In this document: positions 24,376-32,497 of the stretch, in pieces
Layout of the letters: every line of letters starts with the position of its first letter
How positions within the stretch are numbered: the stretch's first letter is position 1
Origin: Candidatus Eisenbacteria bacterium
Lineage (GTDB): Bacteria; Eisenbacteria; RBG-16-71-46; SZUA-252
DNA length: 38,806 bases
NCBI GenBank assembly: GCA_035712245.1
Contig: DASTBC010000099.1
Span: 1 to 38,806 of the forward strand
Direction: 5' to 3'
Notes under the pieces: generated by a model
What the model saw: the letters and a program-made list of their open reading frames with translations, nothing else
Told to the model about the DNA's origin: nothing
Databases searched by the model: none
Position numbers and translations under genes: made by a program

Positions 24376-26667
24376 CTAGCGCCGCAGCTCCCGGAAGGCG
24401 TCGAAGCCGAACGAGTCCACCTGGATCACGTCGCGCCTCGCGGCGTCGGCTTCGCAGAGGAGCTTCCGCTCCGCCTCGGTGATCACGCCCTGCCGCGCCG
24501 CTTCCTCGAAGAGCGCGCAGCCTTCCGAGGACTTCAGGCGCTTCGCGCGCGCCGCGTCCCGGACCTTTCGGTCGGCGGAAGCCGCGGCCACGATCCTCCG
24601 GTACGCCGCTTCGAGCCGTCCCAGACCCGCCTCGCCGGCGGGCGGCAGGTAGATTCCGGCGGTGAGGCGCTCGCGCGCTTCCGCGTCCGAGAGGAGGCTC
24701 CGCGCGACGGACGCGGAGATCCGGTCCGAGGGGGGCCGGACGCGCGCGCCGAGCGGGAAGATCAGGACGCCGAGCGCCCACGCGGCGAACCGGTTCGGCA
24801 GGTTGTCGAGAACGCCTTTCAGCGCGGTCTCGATCTGGTAGCTCGCGTGCGCGGCCGTCCAGCGAACGTAGGGCCAGTCGCTCTGCGGCTGTCCGTCGTC
24901 GAGATACCGCTTCAGCGCCGCCGACTCGATGTACATCCAGGCGAGGGCGTCCGCGAGGCGTCCGCTCAGGCTCTCCTTGCGCTTCAGCGCCCCCCCGAGC
25001 GTCGCCATGGCCGCGTCCGACACCAGCGCGAACGCGGCGCTGTACCGGGCGAGCGACCGGAAGAGCGGGCTCACCCGTCCCGGCGCCGGGCTTCCCGCGA
25101 GTCCGCCGTTCGTGAGCGCGAGCCCGAACGAGCGGAACGCGGTCCCGAACACGTGGCCCACGTGGCCGAAGAAGGCCCTGTCGAGCGCCGCGACATCGCG
25201 CGCGGCGAGCGCGGTCATCTCCTTCTGGACGTACGGATGGCAGCGGATCGCGCCCTGCCCGTAGATGATGAGCGTGCGCGTGAGGATGTTCGCCCCCTCG
25301 ACCGTGATCCCGACCGGCACCGCCGCATAGGCCGCCGCGAGGATGTTCCGCGGGCCGCGGCTGATCGCGCCGCCCGCCTGGATGTCCATCGCGTCGTTCA
25401 CGACCGAGCGCATGCCCTCGGTCAGGTAGCGCTTCACGATGGCCGAGATCACGGCCGGCTTCTGCCCCTCGTCGATCGCGCCCAGCGTGAGCGTGCGCGC
25501 CGCGTCCATGGCGTAGGTGAGCCCGCCGATCCGGGCGAGCGGCTCCTCGACCCCCTCGAACCGGCCGATCGGAAGTCCGAACTGCTCGCGCACGTTCGCG
25601 TAGGCGCTCGTCGTCCGCGCGGCGAGCTTGGCGGCGCCCACCGAGAGCGAGGGAAGCGAGATGCCGCGCCCCGCGGCGAGGCAGTCCATGAGCATCCGCC
25701 AGCCCTTCCCCGCATTGGCGGGGCCGCCGATGATGAACTCGAGCGGCGCGAAGACGTCCGTGCCGAACGTGGGTCCATTCTGGAACGGAATCCCGAGCGG
25801 ATCGTGCCGCTCCCCGATCTTCACGCCGGGGAGCTTCGCCGGGAGGAGCGCGCAGGTGATCCCCAGATCCTCGTTCGGTCCGAGGATGTGGTCGGGATCG
25901 CGAAGCCGGAACGCGAGCCCCAGAACGGTCGCCACGGGCCCGAGCGTGATGTACCGCTTGTTCCAGTGAAGCCGCATCCCCACGACCTCTTGCCCCTCGA
26001 AGGTGCCCCGACAGACGATCCCCTCGCTCCTCTGGGCCGTCGCGTCGCTTCCCGCCTCGGGCTCGGTCAGGGCGAAGCACGGCACTTCCTCACCGCTCGC
26101 GAGGCGCGGCAGGTAGTGCTGCTTCTGCTGCGGAGTTCCGTAGTGGAGGAGGAGCTCCGCGGGCCCGAGCGAGTTCGGAACCATCGCGGTGACCGCGGCG
26201 GTGACGCTCCGGCTCGAGAGCTTCGTGATGACCGCGGAGTGCGCGAGCGCGGAGAATCCGAGGCCGCCGTACTCCTCGGGAATGATCATGCCGAAGAAGC
26301 GGTGCTTCTTGAGGTGGGCCCACACCTCGGGCGAGAGGTCGCCCTGCTGGATGACGTCCCAGTCGTCCGTCATCCGGCAGACCTCCTCGACGGGGCCGTC
26401 CAGGAAGGCGCGCTCCTTGTCCGTGAGCTGCCGTGGCCGGAAATCGATCAGGCGCGACCATCGAGGGTTCCCGGCGAAGAGCTCCGCCTCCCACCAGACC
26501 GAGCCCGCCTCGAGGGCGATCCGCTCGGTGTCGCCCATGCGGGGCAGCGCTCGGGCGAGAACGGGAAGGAGGTGCCTCGTGACGAGGGCGCGCCGGATCG
26601 GGGGGACCAGGAAGACGAGAGTCCCCGCGGCCAGGAGCGCGACGACGATCCAGAGTGCGGTGCTCAT
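24376..26667 (-). CDS. FadE-type acyl-CoA dehydrogenase with N-terminal membrane helix
   Basis: 763 residues, close to the roughly 800 of FadE. A membrane helix occupies residues 4-24 (ALWIVVALLAAGTLVFLVP). The acyl-CoA dehydrogenase core follows from about 80: MIIPEEYGGLGFSALAHS (127-144), FALTEPEAGSD (198-208, flavin/substrate contact), GRGISLPSLSVGAAK and AGGAISRGPRNILAAAY. After about 500 comes the helical extension found in FadE (DUF1974-like), ending VDSFGFDAFRELRR. It would introduce the trans-2 double bond in fatty acyl-CoA, handing electrons to an ETF or membrane acceptor not encoded here. The ATG has GAGG about ten bases upstream. No other beta-oxidation gene is adjacent. Confidence 0.9.
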   Translation of the reverse strand: MSTALWIVVALLAAGTLVFLVPPIRRALVTRHLLPVLARALPRMGDTERIALEAGSVWWEAELFAGNPRWSRLIDFRPRQLTDKERAFLDGPVEEVCRMTDDWDVIQQGDLSPEVWAHLKKHRFFGMIIPEEYGGLGFSALAHSAVITKLSSRSVTAAVTAMVPNSLGPAELLLHYGTPQQKQHYLPRLASGEEVPCFALTEPEAGSDATAQRSEGIVCRGTFEGQEVVGMRLHWNKRYITLGPVATVLGLAFRLRDPDHILGPNEDLGITCALLPAKLPGVKIGERHDPLGIPFQNGPTFGTDVFAPLEFIIGGPANAGKGWRMLMDCLAAGRGISLPSLSVGAAKLAARTTSAYANVREQFGLPIGRFEGVEEPLARIGGLTYAMDAARTLTLGAIDEGQKPAVISAIVKRYLTEGMRSVVNDAMDIQAGGAISRGPRNILAAAYAAVPVGITVEGANILTRTLIIYGQGAIRCHPYVQKEMTALAARDVAALDRAFFGHVGHVFGTAFRSFGLALTNGGLAGSPAPGRVSPLFRSLARYSAAFALVSDAAMATLGGALKRKESLSGRLADALAWMYIESAALKRYLDDGQPQSDWPYVRWTAAHASYQIETALKGVLDNLPNRFAAWALGVLIFPLGARVRPPSDRISASVARSLLSDAEARERLTAGIYLPPAGEAGLGRLEAAYRRIVAAASADRKVRDAARAKRLKSSEGCALFEEAARQGVITEAERKLLCEADAARRDVIQVDSFGFDAFRELRR

Positions 26668-26718
26668 CGACGAACCTCGGCAGGGGTCATGGGATCAGGC
26701 ATCTCGAAACACGGCACC

Positions 26719-26724
26719 AGTATA
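26719..26724 (-). promoter_or_regulatory. Possible -10 box for the acyl-CoA dehydrogenase gene
   Basis: TATACT on the minus strand, within TTGTATACTGG, 52-57 bases upstream of the start codon. It is the only good -10 match in this 297-bp divergent region on that strand. A matching -35 hexamer at 16-18 bases is not evident. Confidence 0.3.
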
Positions 26725-26871
26725 CAAGCCATCGGCAGGATCGAGGAACATCGTGAGCGCGTTTCGGAGCCGCGTCCCGGAAGATACCCCACGGGGCGGC
26801 GGAGAAGTCCGTCTACGAAGGTTCCATGACAGGGTAGACTTCCAACCGATTGCACCCCGAGCCTGTCGAAA

Positions 26872-26896
26872 CGTTATCGCGAAACCGCGCGTAACG
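26872..26896. promoter_or_regulatory. Imperfect inverted repeat upstream of the DUF5916 gene
   Basis: CGTTA...TAACG arms enclose CGCG-AAAC-CGCG, giving a 25-base interrupted palindrome about 70 bases upstream of the DUF5916 start. Its position suits an operator or leader hairpin. The rest of the 26668-26964 gap shows no gene or other clear signal. Confidence 0.3.
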
Positions 26897-26964
26897 ACCT
26901 CACGGGCGCCCCCCTCGCCCGGGAAGGACTGCCGGTCTCTCCTGCCTGCCGAGGAGTGAAAGTC

Positions 26965-29607
26965 ATGTCACCACGCTGTTGGATTCGATTCGCAGGGACG
27001 TGGTTCGCCGCGGCCGTCGTGATCTTCGCGACCGAGGCCGGGGCGTTCGAGGGATTCACTCCACTGGCCCAGGGCCCTGCGCCCGGGACCACCGCGGACT
27101 CCACCTTGCCCACCGCCTCGTCTCCCGCGCGCGACGCGCAGGCCGACAGCGCGAACGGCCGCACCGCCGCGGTTCCCAGCGTCGTCGCGCATCGCCTGAA
27201 CGGCGGAGGCGACATCAAGCTGGACGGAAGGCTCGACGACAACGCGTGGCGGTACGCCTCTTCCGCGCAAGGCTTCCGCCAGTGGGATCCCACGCGCGGA
27301 GCGCTGCCGTCCCAGGAAACGGTCTTCAAGGTCGTGTACGACGAGGGGGCGGTCTACTTCGGAATCGCCTGCTTCGAGTCGGACCCCTCGAAGATGGTGT
27401 CGAAGCTCTCCCGGCGCGACCGGCAGGCCAGCTCGGACCTGGTGAGCATCTACGTCGACCCGTACATGGACCAGACCACGGGCTACAACTTCAAGGTCAC
27501 GTCCGCCGGCGTGCAGCTGGACAGCTACATCTTCAATGACGGCGACCGCGACGACGACTGGGACGCCGTCTGGCAGGCCGAGACGTACCGCGACGAGAAG
27601 GGCTGGTACGCGGAGGTGCGGATTCCGTTCTCGGCGATCCGCTACAAGACCGGATCCGTGATGACGTGGGGGCTCAACGTCTACCGCTACATGCAGAGCC
27701 GGGGCGAGGACACGGCCTGGGTCACGTGGGACCGGACCATGAGAGGCTTCGTGAGCCGCTTCGGCCGGCTCACGGGGATCACGGGAGTCCGCGCGCCACG
27801 CCAGATCGAGCTCCTTCCGTACTTCGTGCAGCGCACGACGGACCCCGTGCCCACGAACGGGGAACCGGACGAGGTGGACGGTGTCCAGAACATGGGCGCC
27901 GACCTCCGCTACGGGATCACCGGCGATCTATCCCTGAACGCCACGGTGCAGCCCGACTTCGGCCAGGTCGAGGCGGATCCGGCCGTGCTGAACCTGTCGC
28001 CGTTCGAGACCTTCTACGCGGAGAAGCGTCCCTTCTTCATCGAGGGAGCGCGCTTCTTCCAGCACCCGGATTTCAACATGTTCTACTCGCGCCGGATCGG
28101 GACGGGGGACGAGAACTCCCGCATCCGGTACGCCGCCAAGCTCACGGGGAAGACGCTGGGCGGCGTCTCGATCGCGGCGCTCGCGGCCGGCACGGATATC
28201 ACGAGCGAGGGCCAGGGGCACAACATCTTCAAGACCGGGGACCAGCTCTCCCGCTACTACGTCGGACGGCTCGGCAAGGAGTTCGACGGCGGGCGGCAGC
28301 GATTCAACGTGATGCAGACGGCGGTGCTCAACACGGCGAGCCGGGACCGGTACGGCGACTACGCCTCGCGCGAGTCCTACACGACCGCCGCGGACTTCGA
28401 TCTCAACTCCAAGAACCGGGAGTTCAACATCCAGGGCTCGTTCGTGGGATCCATTCTCGACCCCGAGCAGGTCACCGCCAACCCCGCGGTCACCGGCGCG
28501 CCGGTCTACGGGACCGGCGGCGCGCTCGACATCCGGCGGCGCGGCGGACGGATCCAGGGCGGGATCAGCGGACGGTGGGAGCATCCCCGTCTCAACATCA
28601 ACGACATCGGGTTCCTCGAGTCGCCGGACGAGATCTTCACGAGCGCCTACGTCCATTACCCGCTCAGCCCGAAGGGCACGAGCAAGCTCATCAACCGCGG
28701 CGAGCTGAACCTGAACGCGAACCGGAGCTGGATGTACGACGCCCGCGCCGGATTCGACGTGAACAGCGGCTCGGCGGCGTGGTCGTACGGAGCCGGGCAT
28801 CCCCAGTACTCGCACATCGAGACGAGCACATGGATGCAGTTCAAGAACTTCCGCGAGGCGTGGATGGGGATCGCGTACAACGGCGAGGGCACGCACCGGT
28901 ACGAGACCCGGGGCGGCCCGCTGATCCGCGAGCCCCACACCTATGGAGGCTGGGCCGGCCTCACGTCGGACACCCGGAAGGACCTGAACTTCCTCCTGGA
29001 GGGCAGCGTGTTCTACGACACCGCGGAGAACATCTCGACCGACGTGTTCGCGAGGGTGCGGTGGAACCAGAGCAGCGCCGTGAACCACGAGATCGGCCTG
29101 AGCTACGAGACCCGGATCGACGACACGCAGTGGCTCGACTCGCCGGCCGGCGGGCCCCATCCCGTCGGGGTCGGCATCGGCGGCGTGAGCTACGTCTTCG
29201 GGGACATCAATCAGAAGACGGTGGATCTGACGCTGCGCTCCAACATCCTCTTCAGCCGGAACCAGTCGCTCGAGATCTACGCGCAGCCCTTCCTCACGAC
29301 GGGCGACTACTCGCGGGTGCGCGAGCTGATCCGCGCCGACAGCTACGACCTCTACCCCTATCCGTTCTACGAGGCGCGCGATTTCGATTTCAGCTACGCG
29401 GCGGTGAACTTCAACGTGGTCTACCGGTGGGAGTACCGTCCGGGGAGCACGTTCTACCTCGTCTGGACGCAGAGCCGCGAGCAGTACGACGAGCGGCAGT
29501 ACATGCCGACGGGCTCCTTCAACAACGAGATCGGTGGGGGGCATCTCTTCGGGAACGAGCCGGAGAACCGCGTTCTCGCGAAGGTGACCTACTGGATCGC
29601 CATCTGA
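26965..29607 (+). CDS. DUF5916 outer-surface protein with N-terminal CBM9-like domain
   Basis: 880 residues. GAGGAG at 26951-26956 is eight bases before the ATG at 26965 and overlaps an alternative GTG at 26956, which decides the start. A signal peptide covers about 1-28. A carbohydrate-binding-module-9-like domain follows (about 75-250) with IKLDGRLDDNAWRYASSAQG, VKVVYDEG-like strands, DLVSIYVDPYMDQTTGYNF and EVRIPFSAIRY. The DUF5916 part contains LSLNATVQPDFGQVEADPAV and FETFYAEKRPFFIEGARFF, the strongest family hallmarks, and then about 500 residues of amphipathic strands ending AKVTYWIAI, consistent with an outer-membrane barrel. The family is widespread in FCB bacteria with unknown function; glycan binding or uptake is an inference. 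Confidence 0.88.
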   Translation: MSPRCWIRFAGTWFAAAVVIFATEAGAFEGFTPLAQGPAPGTTADSTLPTASSPARDAQADSANGRTAAVPSVVAHRLNGGGDIKLDGRLDDNAWRYASSAQGFRQWDPTRGALPSQETVFKVVYDEGAVYFGIACFESDPSKMVSKLSRRDRQASSDLVSIYVDPYMDQTTGYNFKVTSAGVQLDSYIFNDGDRDDDWDAVWQAETYRDEKGWYAEVRIPFSAIRYKTGSVMTWGLNVYRYMQSRGEDTAWVTWDRTMRGFVSRFGRLTGITGVRAPRQIELLPYFVQRTTDPVPTNGEPDEVDGVQNMGADLRYGITGDLSLNATVQPDFGQVEADPAVLNLSPFETFYAEKRPFFIEGARFFQHPDFNMFYSRRIGTGDENSRIRYAAKLTGKTLGGVSIAALAAGTDITSEGQGHNIFKTGDQLSRYYVGRLGKEFDGGRQRFNVMQTAVLNTASRDRYGDYASRESYTTAADFDLNSKNREFNIQGSFVGSILDPEQVTANPAVTGAPVYGTGGALDIRRRGGRIQGGISGRWEHPRLNINDIGFLESPDEIFTSAYVHYPLSPKGTSKLINRGELNLNANRSWMYDARAGFDVNSGSAAWSYGAGHPQYSHIETSTWMQFKNFREAWMGIAYNGEGTHRYETRGGPLIREPHTYGGWAGLTSDTRKDLNFLLEGSVFYDTAENISTDVFARVRWNQSSAVNHEIGLSYETRIDDTQWLDSPAGGPHPVGVGIGGVSYVFGDINQKTVDLTLRSNILFSRNQSLEIYAQPFLTTGDYSRVRELIRADSYDLYPYPFYEARDFDFSYAAVNFNVVYRWEYRPGSTFYLVWTQSREQYDERQYMPTGSFNNEIGGGHLFGNEPENRVLAKVTYWIAI

Positions 29608-29643
29608 CGTGATCTAGGCACGGCGGACCGGCGGTCCCACGGG

Positions 29644-29678
29644 CGGGCGGTTTCTCCGGCTCTCCGGAGAGCCGCCCG
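29644..29678 (+). terminator. Two-tier hairpin after the DUF5916 gene
   Basis: An outer stem CGGGCGG (29644-29650) / CCGCCCG (29672-29678) encloses an inner stem CTCCGG-CTCT-CCGGAG. It begins 36 bases after the DUF5916 stop and ends 24 bases before the SulP ATG. The following TCGTTGT is weakly U-rich. It most likely terminates the upstream transcript, but could instead sit in the SulP leader. Confidence 0.55.
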
Positions 29679-29702
29679 TCGTTGTATCCTGGCGCCGCTC
29701 TC

Positions 29703-31400
29703 ATGAACCTCCAGGCCTGGCTTCCCAAGTCGGTCACGTGCCTTCGCGAGGGATACGGCTCCCAGGACTTCGTCCGGGACCTGATCGCGGGCGTGACGGT
29801 GGGCCTCGTGGCGCTCCCGCTCGCCATGGCGTTCGCCATCTCGTCCGGGGTTCCGCCGCAGTCCGGGATCTACTGCGCGATCGTGGCGGGATTCCTGATC
29901 TCCGCCCTGGGAGGCTCCCGGACCCAGATCGGGGGACCGACCGGCGCGTTCGTCGTGGTGGTCTCGGGAATCGTGCTCCACCACGGGATCGACGGGCTCT
30001 TCCTCTGCACGCTGCTCGCCGGGGTGTTTCTCGTGATCCTGGGCGCGACCGGAATGGGGACCGCCGTGGACTACATTCCGCGCCCCGTGGTGGTCGGCTT
30101 CACGAACGGGATCGCGGTCGTGATCGCGAGCACGCAGATCGAGGACTTCTTCGGACTCCATCTCGAGCACCCGGCCTCCACCGTCGTCCCGCGCCTGCAG
30201 CAGGCGCTTCAAGGGATCGACGGAATCTCCGTCCCCGCGACCGTGATGTCCGCCGCGTCGCTCCTCGTCCTGGTCACGGCCTCCATGTTCTGGAAGCGCG
30301 TGCCCGGCGCGATCCTGGTGCTGGTCCTCGGCACGGCGGCGACCGCGCTCCTCGCCATTCCCGTCGACACGATCGGATCGCGCTTCGGCGGCATCCCGCA
30401 AGGGCTACCGCGCCTCGTGATCCCCGTGTTCCGTCCCGAGCTGATCGGCCCCCTTCTCTCTCCGGCCGTGACGGTGGCCCTTCTCGGCGCGATCGAGTCC
30501 CTGATGAGCGCCACGGTCTCGGATCGGATGTCCGGAGACCGGCACAATCCCAACGTCGAGCTGGTCGCGCAGGGCGTGGCCAACATCGCGTCTCCGCTCG
30601 TGGGGGGACTGCCCGCCACGGGGGCGATCGCGCGGACCGCCACGAACATCCGCTCGGGAGCGCGCACGCCGGTCGCCGGCATGATCCACGCGCTGACGCT
30701 GCTCGCGGTCCTGGTCCTCGCGGCGCCGCTCGCGCGGTTCGTTCCGCTGCCCGCGCTCGCCGCGATCCTCCTCATGGTCGCGTACAACATGGGCGACTGG
30801 GGGGAGATCCCCGAGCTCCTCCGGATGGGGAAGTCGGACATCAGCGTGTGGCTCATCACCTTCGCGCTGACCGTGTTCGCCGACCTCACGCTCGCGGTCG
30901 AGGTCGGGATGGTCCTTGCCGCGCTCCTCTTCATCCGAAAGGTGGCCGTGACGACGGAGGTCGAGGAGATCACGAGCGCCCACGTCGAGGAGGACCGGAC
31001 CCATCGACTCGTGGACCGCGCGATTCCCGACGACGTGACCGTGTTCCGCATCCGCGGCCCCTTCCTGTTCGGATCGACCGAGAAGCTCGAGGCGGTCGGC
31101 GACCGGGCGTCGCTGACCCCCATCGTGATCCTCCGCCTGCGCGACATGACCGCCATCGACGCGACGGGGCTCACCGCGATCGAGGAGCTGGCCGGCCGCC
31201 TCCGGGACCGGGGATCGACGCTCCTCCTGTGCGGCGCGAGGGAGCAGCCCAAGCTCCTCATGCGGAAGGCCGAGTTCGAGCGCCACGTGGGCGAGGAGAA
31301 CTTCTGCGAGAACATCGAGCAGGCGCTCGCGCGGGCGGCGGTGATCCGGGCCGGAACGGAGCCCACGGGCCCCGCCCGAGCCGCCGACCCAACACATTGA
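29703..31400 (+). CDS. SulP-family anion transporter with STAS domain
   Basis: 565 residues. Residues about 20-410 form the polytopic SulP core: FVRDLIAGVTVGLVALPLAMAFA near the start, then the family signatures QSGIYCAIVAGFL and GGSRTQIGGPTGAFVVVV. A later conserved stretch is NPNVELVAQGVANI...GGLPATGAIARTATNI. The cytoplasmic STAS domain spans about 443-550 (RIRGPFLFGSTEKL, LRLRDMTAIDATGLTAIEEL). SulP proteins carry sulfate, bicarbonate or dicarboxylates; no carbonic anhydrase or sulfate-assimilation gene is close, so the substrate is open. The ATG at 29703 has no ribosome site; an in-frame TTG at 29682 lies just after the hairpin. Confidence 0.93.
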   Translation: MNLQAWLPKSVTCLREGYGSQDFVRDLIAGVTVGLVALPLAMAFAISSGVPPQSGIYCAIVAGFLISALGGSRTQIGGPTGAFVVVVSGIVLHHGIDGLFLCTLLAGVFLVILGATGMGTAVDYIPRPVVVGFTNGIAVVIASTQIEDFFGLHLEHPASTVVPRLQQALQGIDGISVPATVMSAASLLVLVTASMFWKRVPGAILVLVLGTAATALLAIPVDTIGSRFGGIPQGLPRLVIPVFRPELIGPLLSPAVTVALLGAIESLMSATVSDRMSGDRHNPNVELVAQGVANIASPLVGGLPATGAIARTATNIRSGARTPVAGMIHALTLLAVLVLAAPLARFVPLPALAAILLMVAYNMGDWGEIPELLRMGKSDISVWLITFALTVFADLTLAVEVGMVLAALLFIRKVAVTTEVEEITSAHVEEDRTHRLVDRAIPDDVTVFRIRGPFLFGSTEKLEAVGDRASLTPIVILRLRDMTAIDATGLTAIEELAGRLRDRGSTLLLCGAREQPKLLMRKAEFERHVGEENFCENIEQALARAAVIRAGTEPTGPARAADPTH

Positions 31401-31525
31401 GGGACAGCCGCTTCCAGCTCCCTAAGCAACCCCCTCCGGCGAGCCGATAGGAAGGCGATGGATCCTGCGCTCCGGGGATCGCTCCCGGGGCGGTCGGCTC
31501 GCACCCGAGGAACCGCTCCACGCCC
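31401..31525 (+). promoter_or_regulatory. Structured 5' leader of the prepilin gene (candidate regulatory RNA)
   Basis: The 125 bases between the SulP stop and the prepilin ATG contain a perfect nine-pair long-range stem, GCGAGCCGA (31439-31447) with TCGGCTCGC (31494-31502). It encloses a 46-base loop that can itself pair, for example GATCC (31461-31465) with GGATC (31476-31480). Upstream of it is the less GC-rich, possibly conserved run CCTAAGCAACCCCCTCCGG. This layout resembles an aptamer-type leader, and pilin genes in other bacteria are controlled by cyclic-dinucleotide riboswitches. The core motifs of the GEMM/c-di-GMP class were not matched, so no class is assigned. Confidence 0.45.
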
Positions 31526-31996
31526 ATGTCCCGCCAAGACGGCATGACCCTGGTCGAGCTCGCCGCGGCGCTCCTCATCGCGGGCATCGTGGCCCTGATC
31601 GCCGTGCCCAACTACCTCGACCTCGTGCGAAGCACACGCGCGATGCAGGCGGTCGGCGATCTCTACGCCGTCCGGGCGGCGGCGTACCTCAACTACGGCG
31701 ACACCACGACGTGGCCGCCGGACGCGGCCGCGGGCATTCCGCCGCAGCAGCTCCTGGACCGGCTCCCGCACGGGTTCCGGTTCGTGAAGGAGCACTACAA
31801 GATCGACTGGGAGAACTGGATCGGCGAGCTCCGCAAGGACGGCGACGCGAGGGCGGGCGTCGAGGTGGGAGTCTCGATCGTGAGCAACGACCAGAAGCTC
31901 CTCGATGCCGTGCAGAGGCTCCTGTCGCGGTACTACACGATCCGCACCACGCCGACGAAGATGACGCTCCAGATCGCCGGTCCGAGCGGGATCTAG
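31526..31996 (+). CDS. Type IV prepilin/pseudopilin-like protein
   Basis: 156 residues. A short leader MSRQDG is followed by MTLVELAAALLIAGIVALIAVPNY, a canonical class-III signal: cleavage by prepilin peptidase after Gly6, N-methylation of Met7, and Glu at mature position 5. The hydrophobic helix would anchor it in the membrane and drive assembly. The C-terminal domain (about 30-156) is short, lacks a Cys pair and is not a recognised major pilin head. No other pilus or type II secretion gene is in the window, so it is an orphan here. The stop overlaps the convergent metallophosphoesterase stop within CTAG. GAGGA lies about 14 bases before the ATG, rather far for a ribosome site. Confidence 0.85.
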   Translation: MSRQDGMTLVELAAALLIAGIVALIAVPNYLDLVRSTRAMQAVGDLYAVRAAAYLNYGDTTTWPPDAAAGIPPQQLLDRLPHGFRFVKEHYKIDWENWIGELRKDGDARAGVEVGVSIVSNDQKLLDAVQRLLSRYYTIRTTPTKMTLQIAGPSGI

Positions 31997-32454
31997 ATCG
32001 GCAGCTCGACGATCTCGGCGCGCGGCGCTCCGTCGCCGGTCTCGAGGCGCGCCACGGTCACCGGCAGCTTGAACCTCCTCGGACCCGCGCTTCCCGGGTT
32101 CACGTAGAGCACGCCGCGCCGTGTGAGGACCCTGGGCTCGTGCGTGTGCCCGCTCACCACGACGCGACAGCCGGCGACGCCGGGATCCAGGTCGAGATCG
32201 TCCAGGATGTGGAGGACGTAGATCGAGACGCCCTCGACGGTGAGGATCGCGGTCGCCGGAAGGCGCCGCGCGAGATCGCCGCCGTCGACGTTCCCGCGCA
32301 CCGCGGTCACGGGCGCGACGCGCGCGAGCTCCTCCAGGATGGCCGGGTCGCCGACATCGCCCGCATGCACGATGGCCGTGACGCCTCGGAGCGCCTCGAC
32401 GGCTTCGGGACGGAGGAGCCCGTGCGTATCGGAGATCAGCCCGACGAGCGCCAT
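31993..32454 (-). CDS. Small metallophosphoesterase (YfcE/MJ0936-like)
   Basis: 153 residues with the set of calcineurin-like phosphoesterase metal motifs: SDTHG (8-12, D-x-H), HAGDVGD (30-36), RGNVDGG (54-60), VLHILDD (79-85) and GHTHEP (about 101-106). Its size and motif spacing fit the YfcE group of metal-dependent phosphodiesterases. The usual T/S-H-G at the fourth motif is LHI here, a modest deviation. It has no signal peptide, so it is cytoplasmic. It lies 43 bp downstream of the BamA-type gene on the same strand and may share its transcript. Natural substrate unknown; the family hydrolyses model phosphodiesters. Confidence 0.9.
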   Translation of the reverse strand: MALVGLISDTHGLLRPEAVEALRGVTAIVHAGDVGDPAILEELARVAPVTAVRGNVDGGDLARRLPATAILTVEGVSIYVLHILDDLDLDPGVAGCRVVVSGHTHEPRVLTRRGVLYVNPGSAGPRRFKLPVTVARLETGDGAPRAEIVELPI

Positions 32455-32497
32455 GGCGCCGCTGCCGTGCTCGAGTCCGGGGTGGAGGTCCCGGAGG

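Noticed and set aside
31401-31525. Assignment of the prepilin leader to the GEMM (c-di-GMP/cGAMP) riboswitch class
   Set aside because: The conserved GEMM core, such as the GCAAA...CGCAAAGCC elements, could not be found; only location and general fold are similar.
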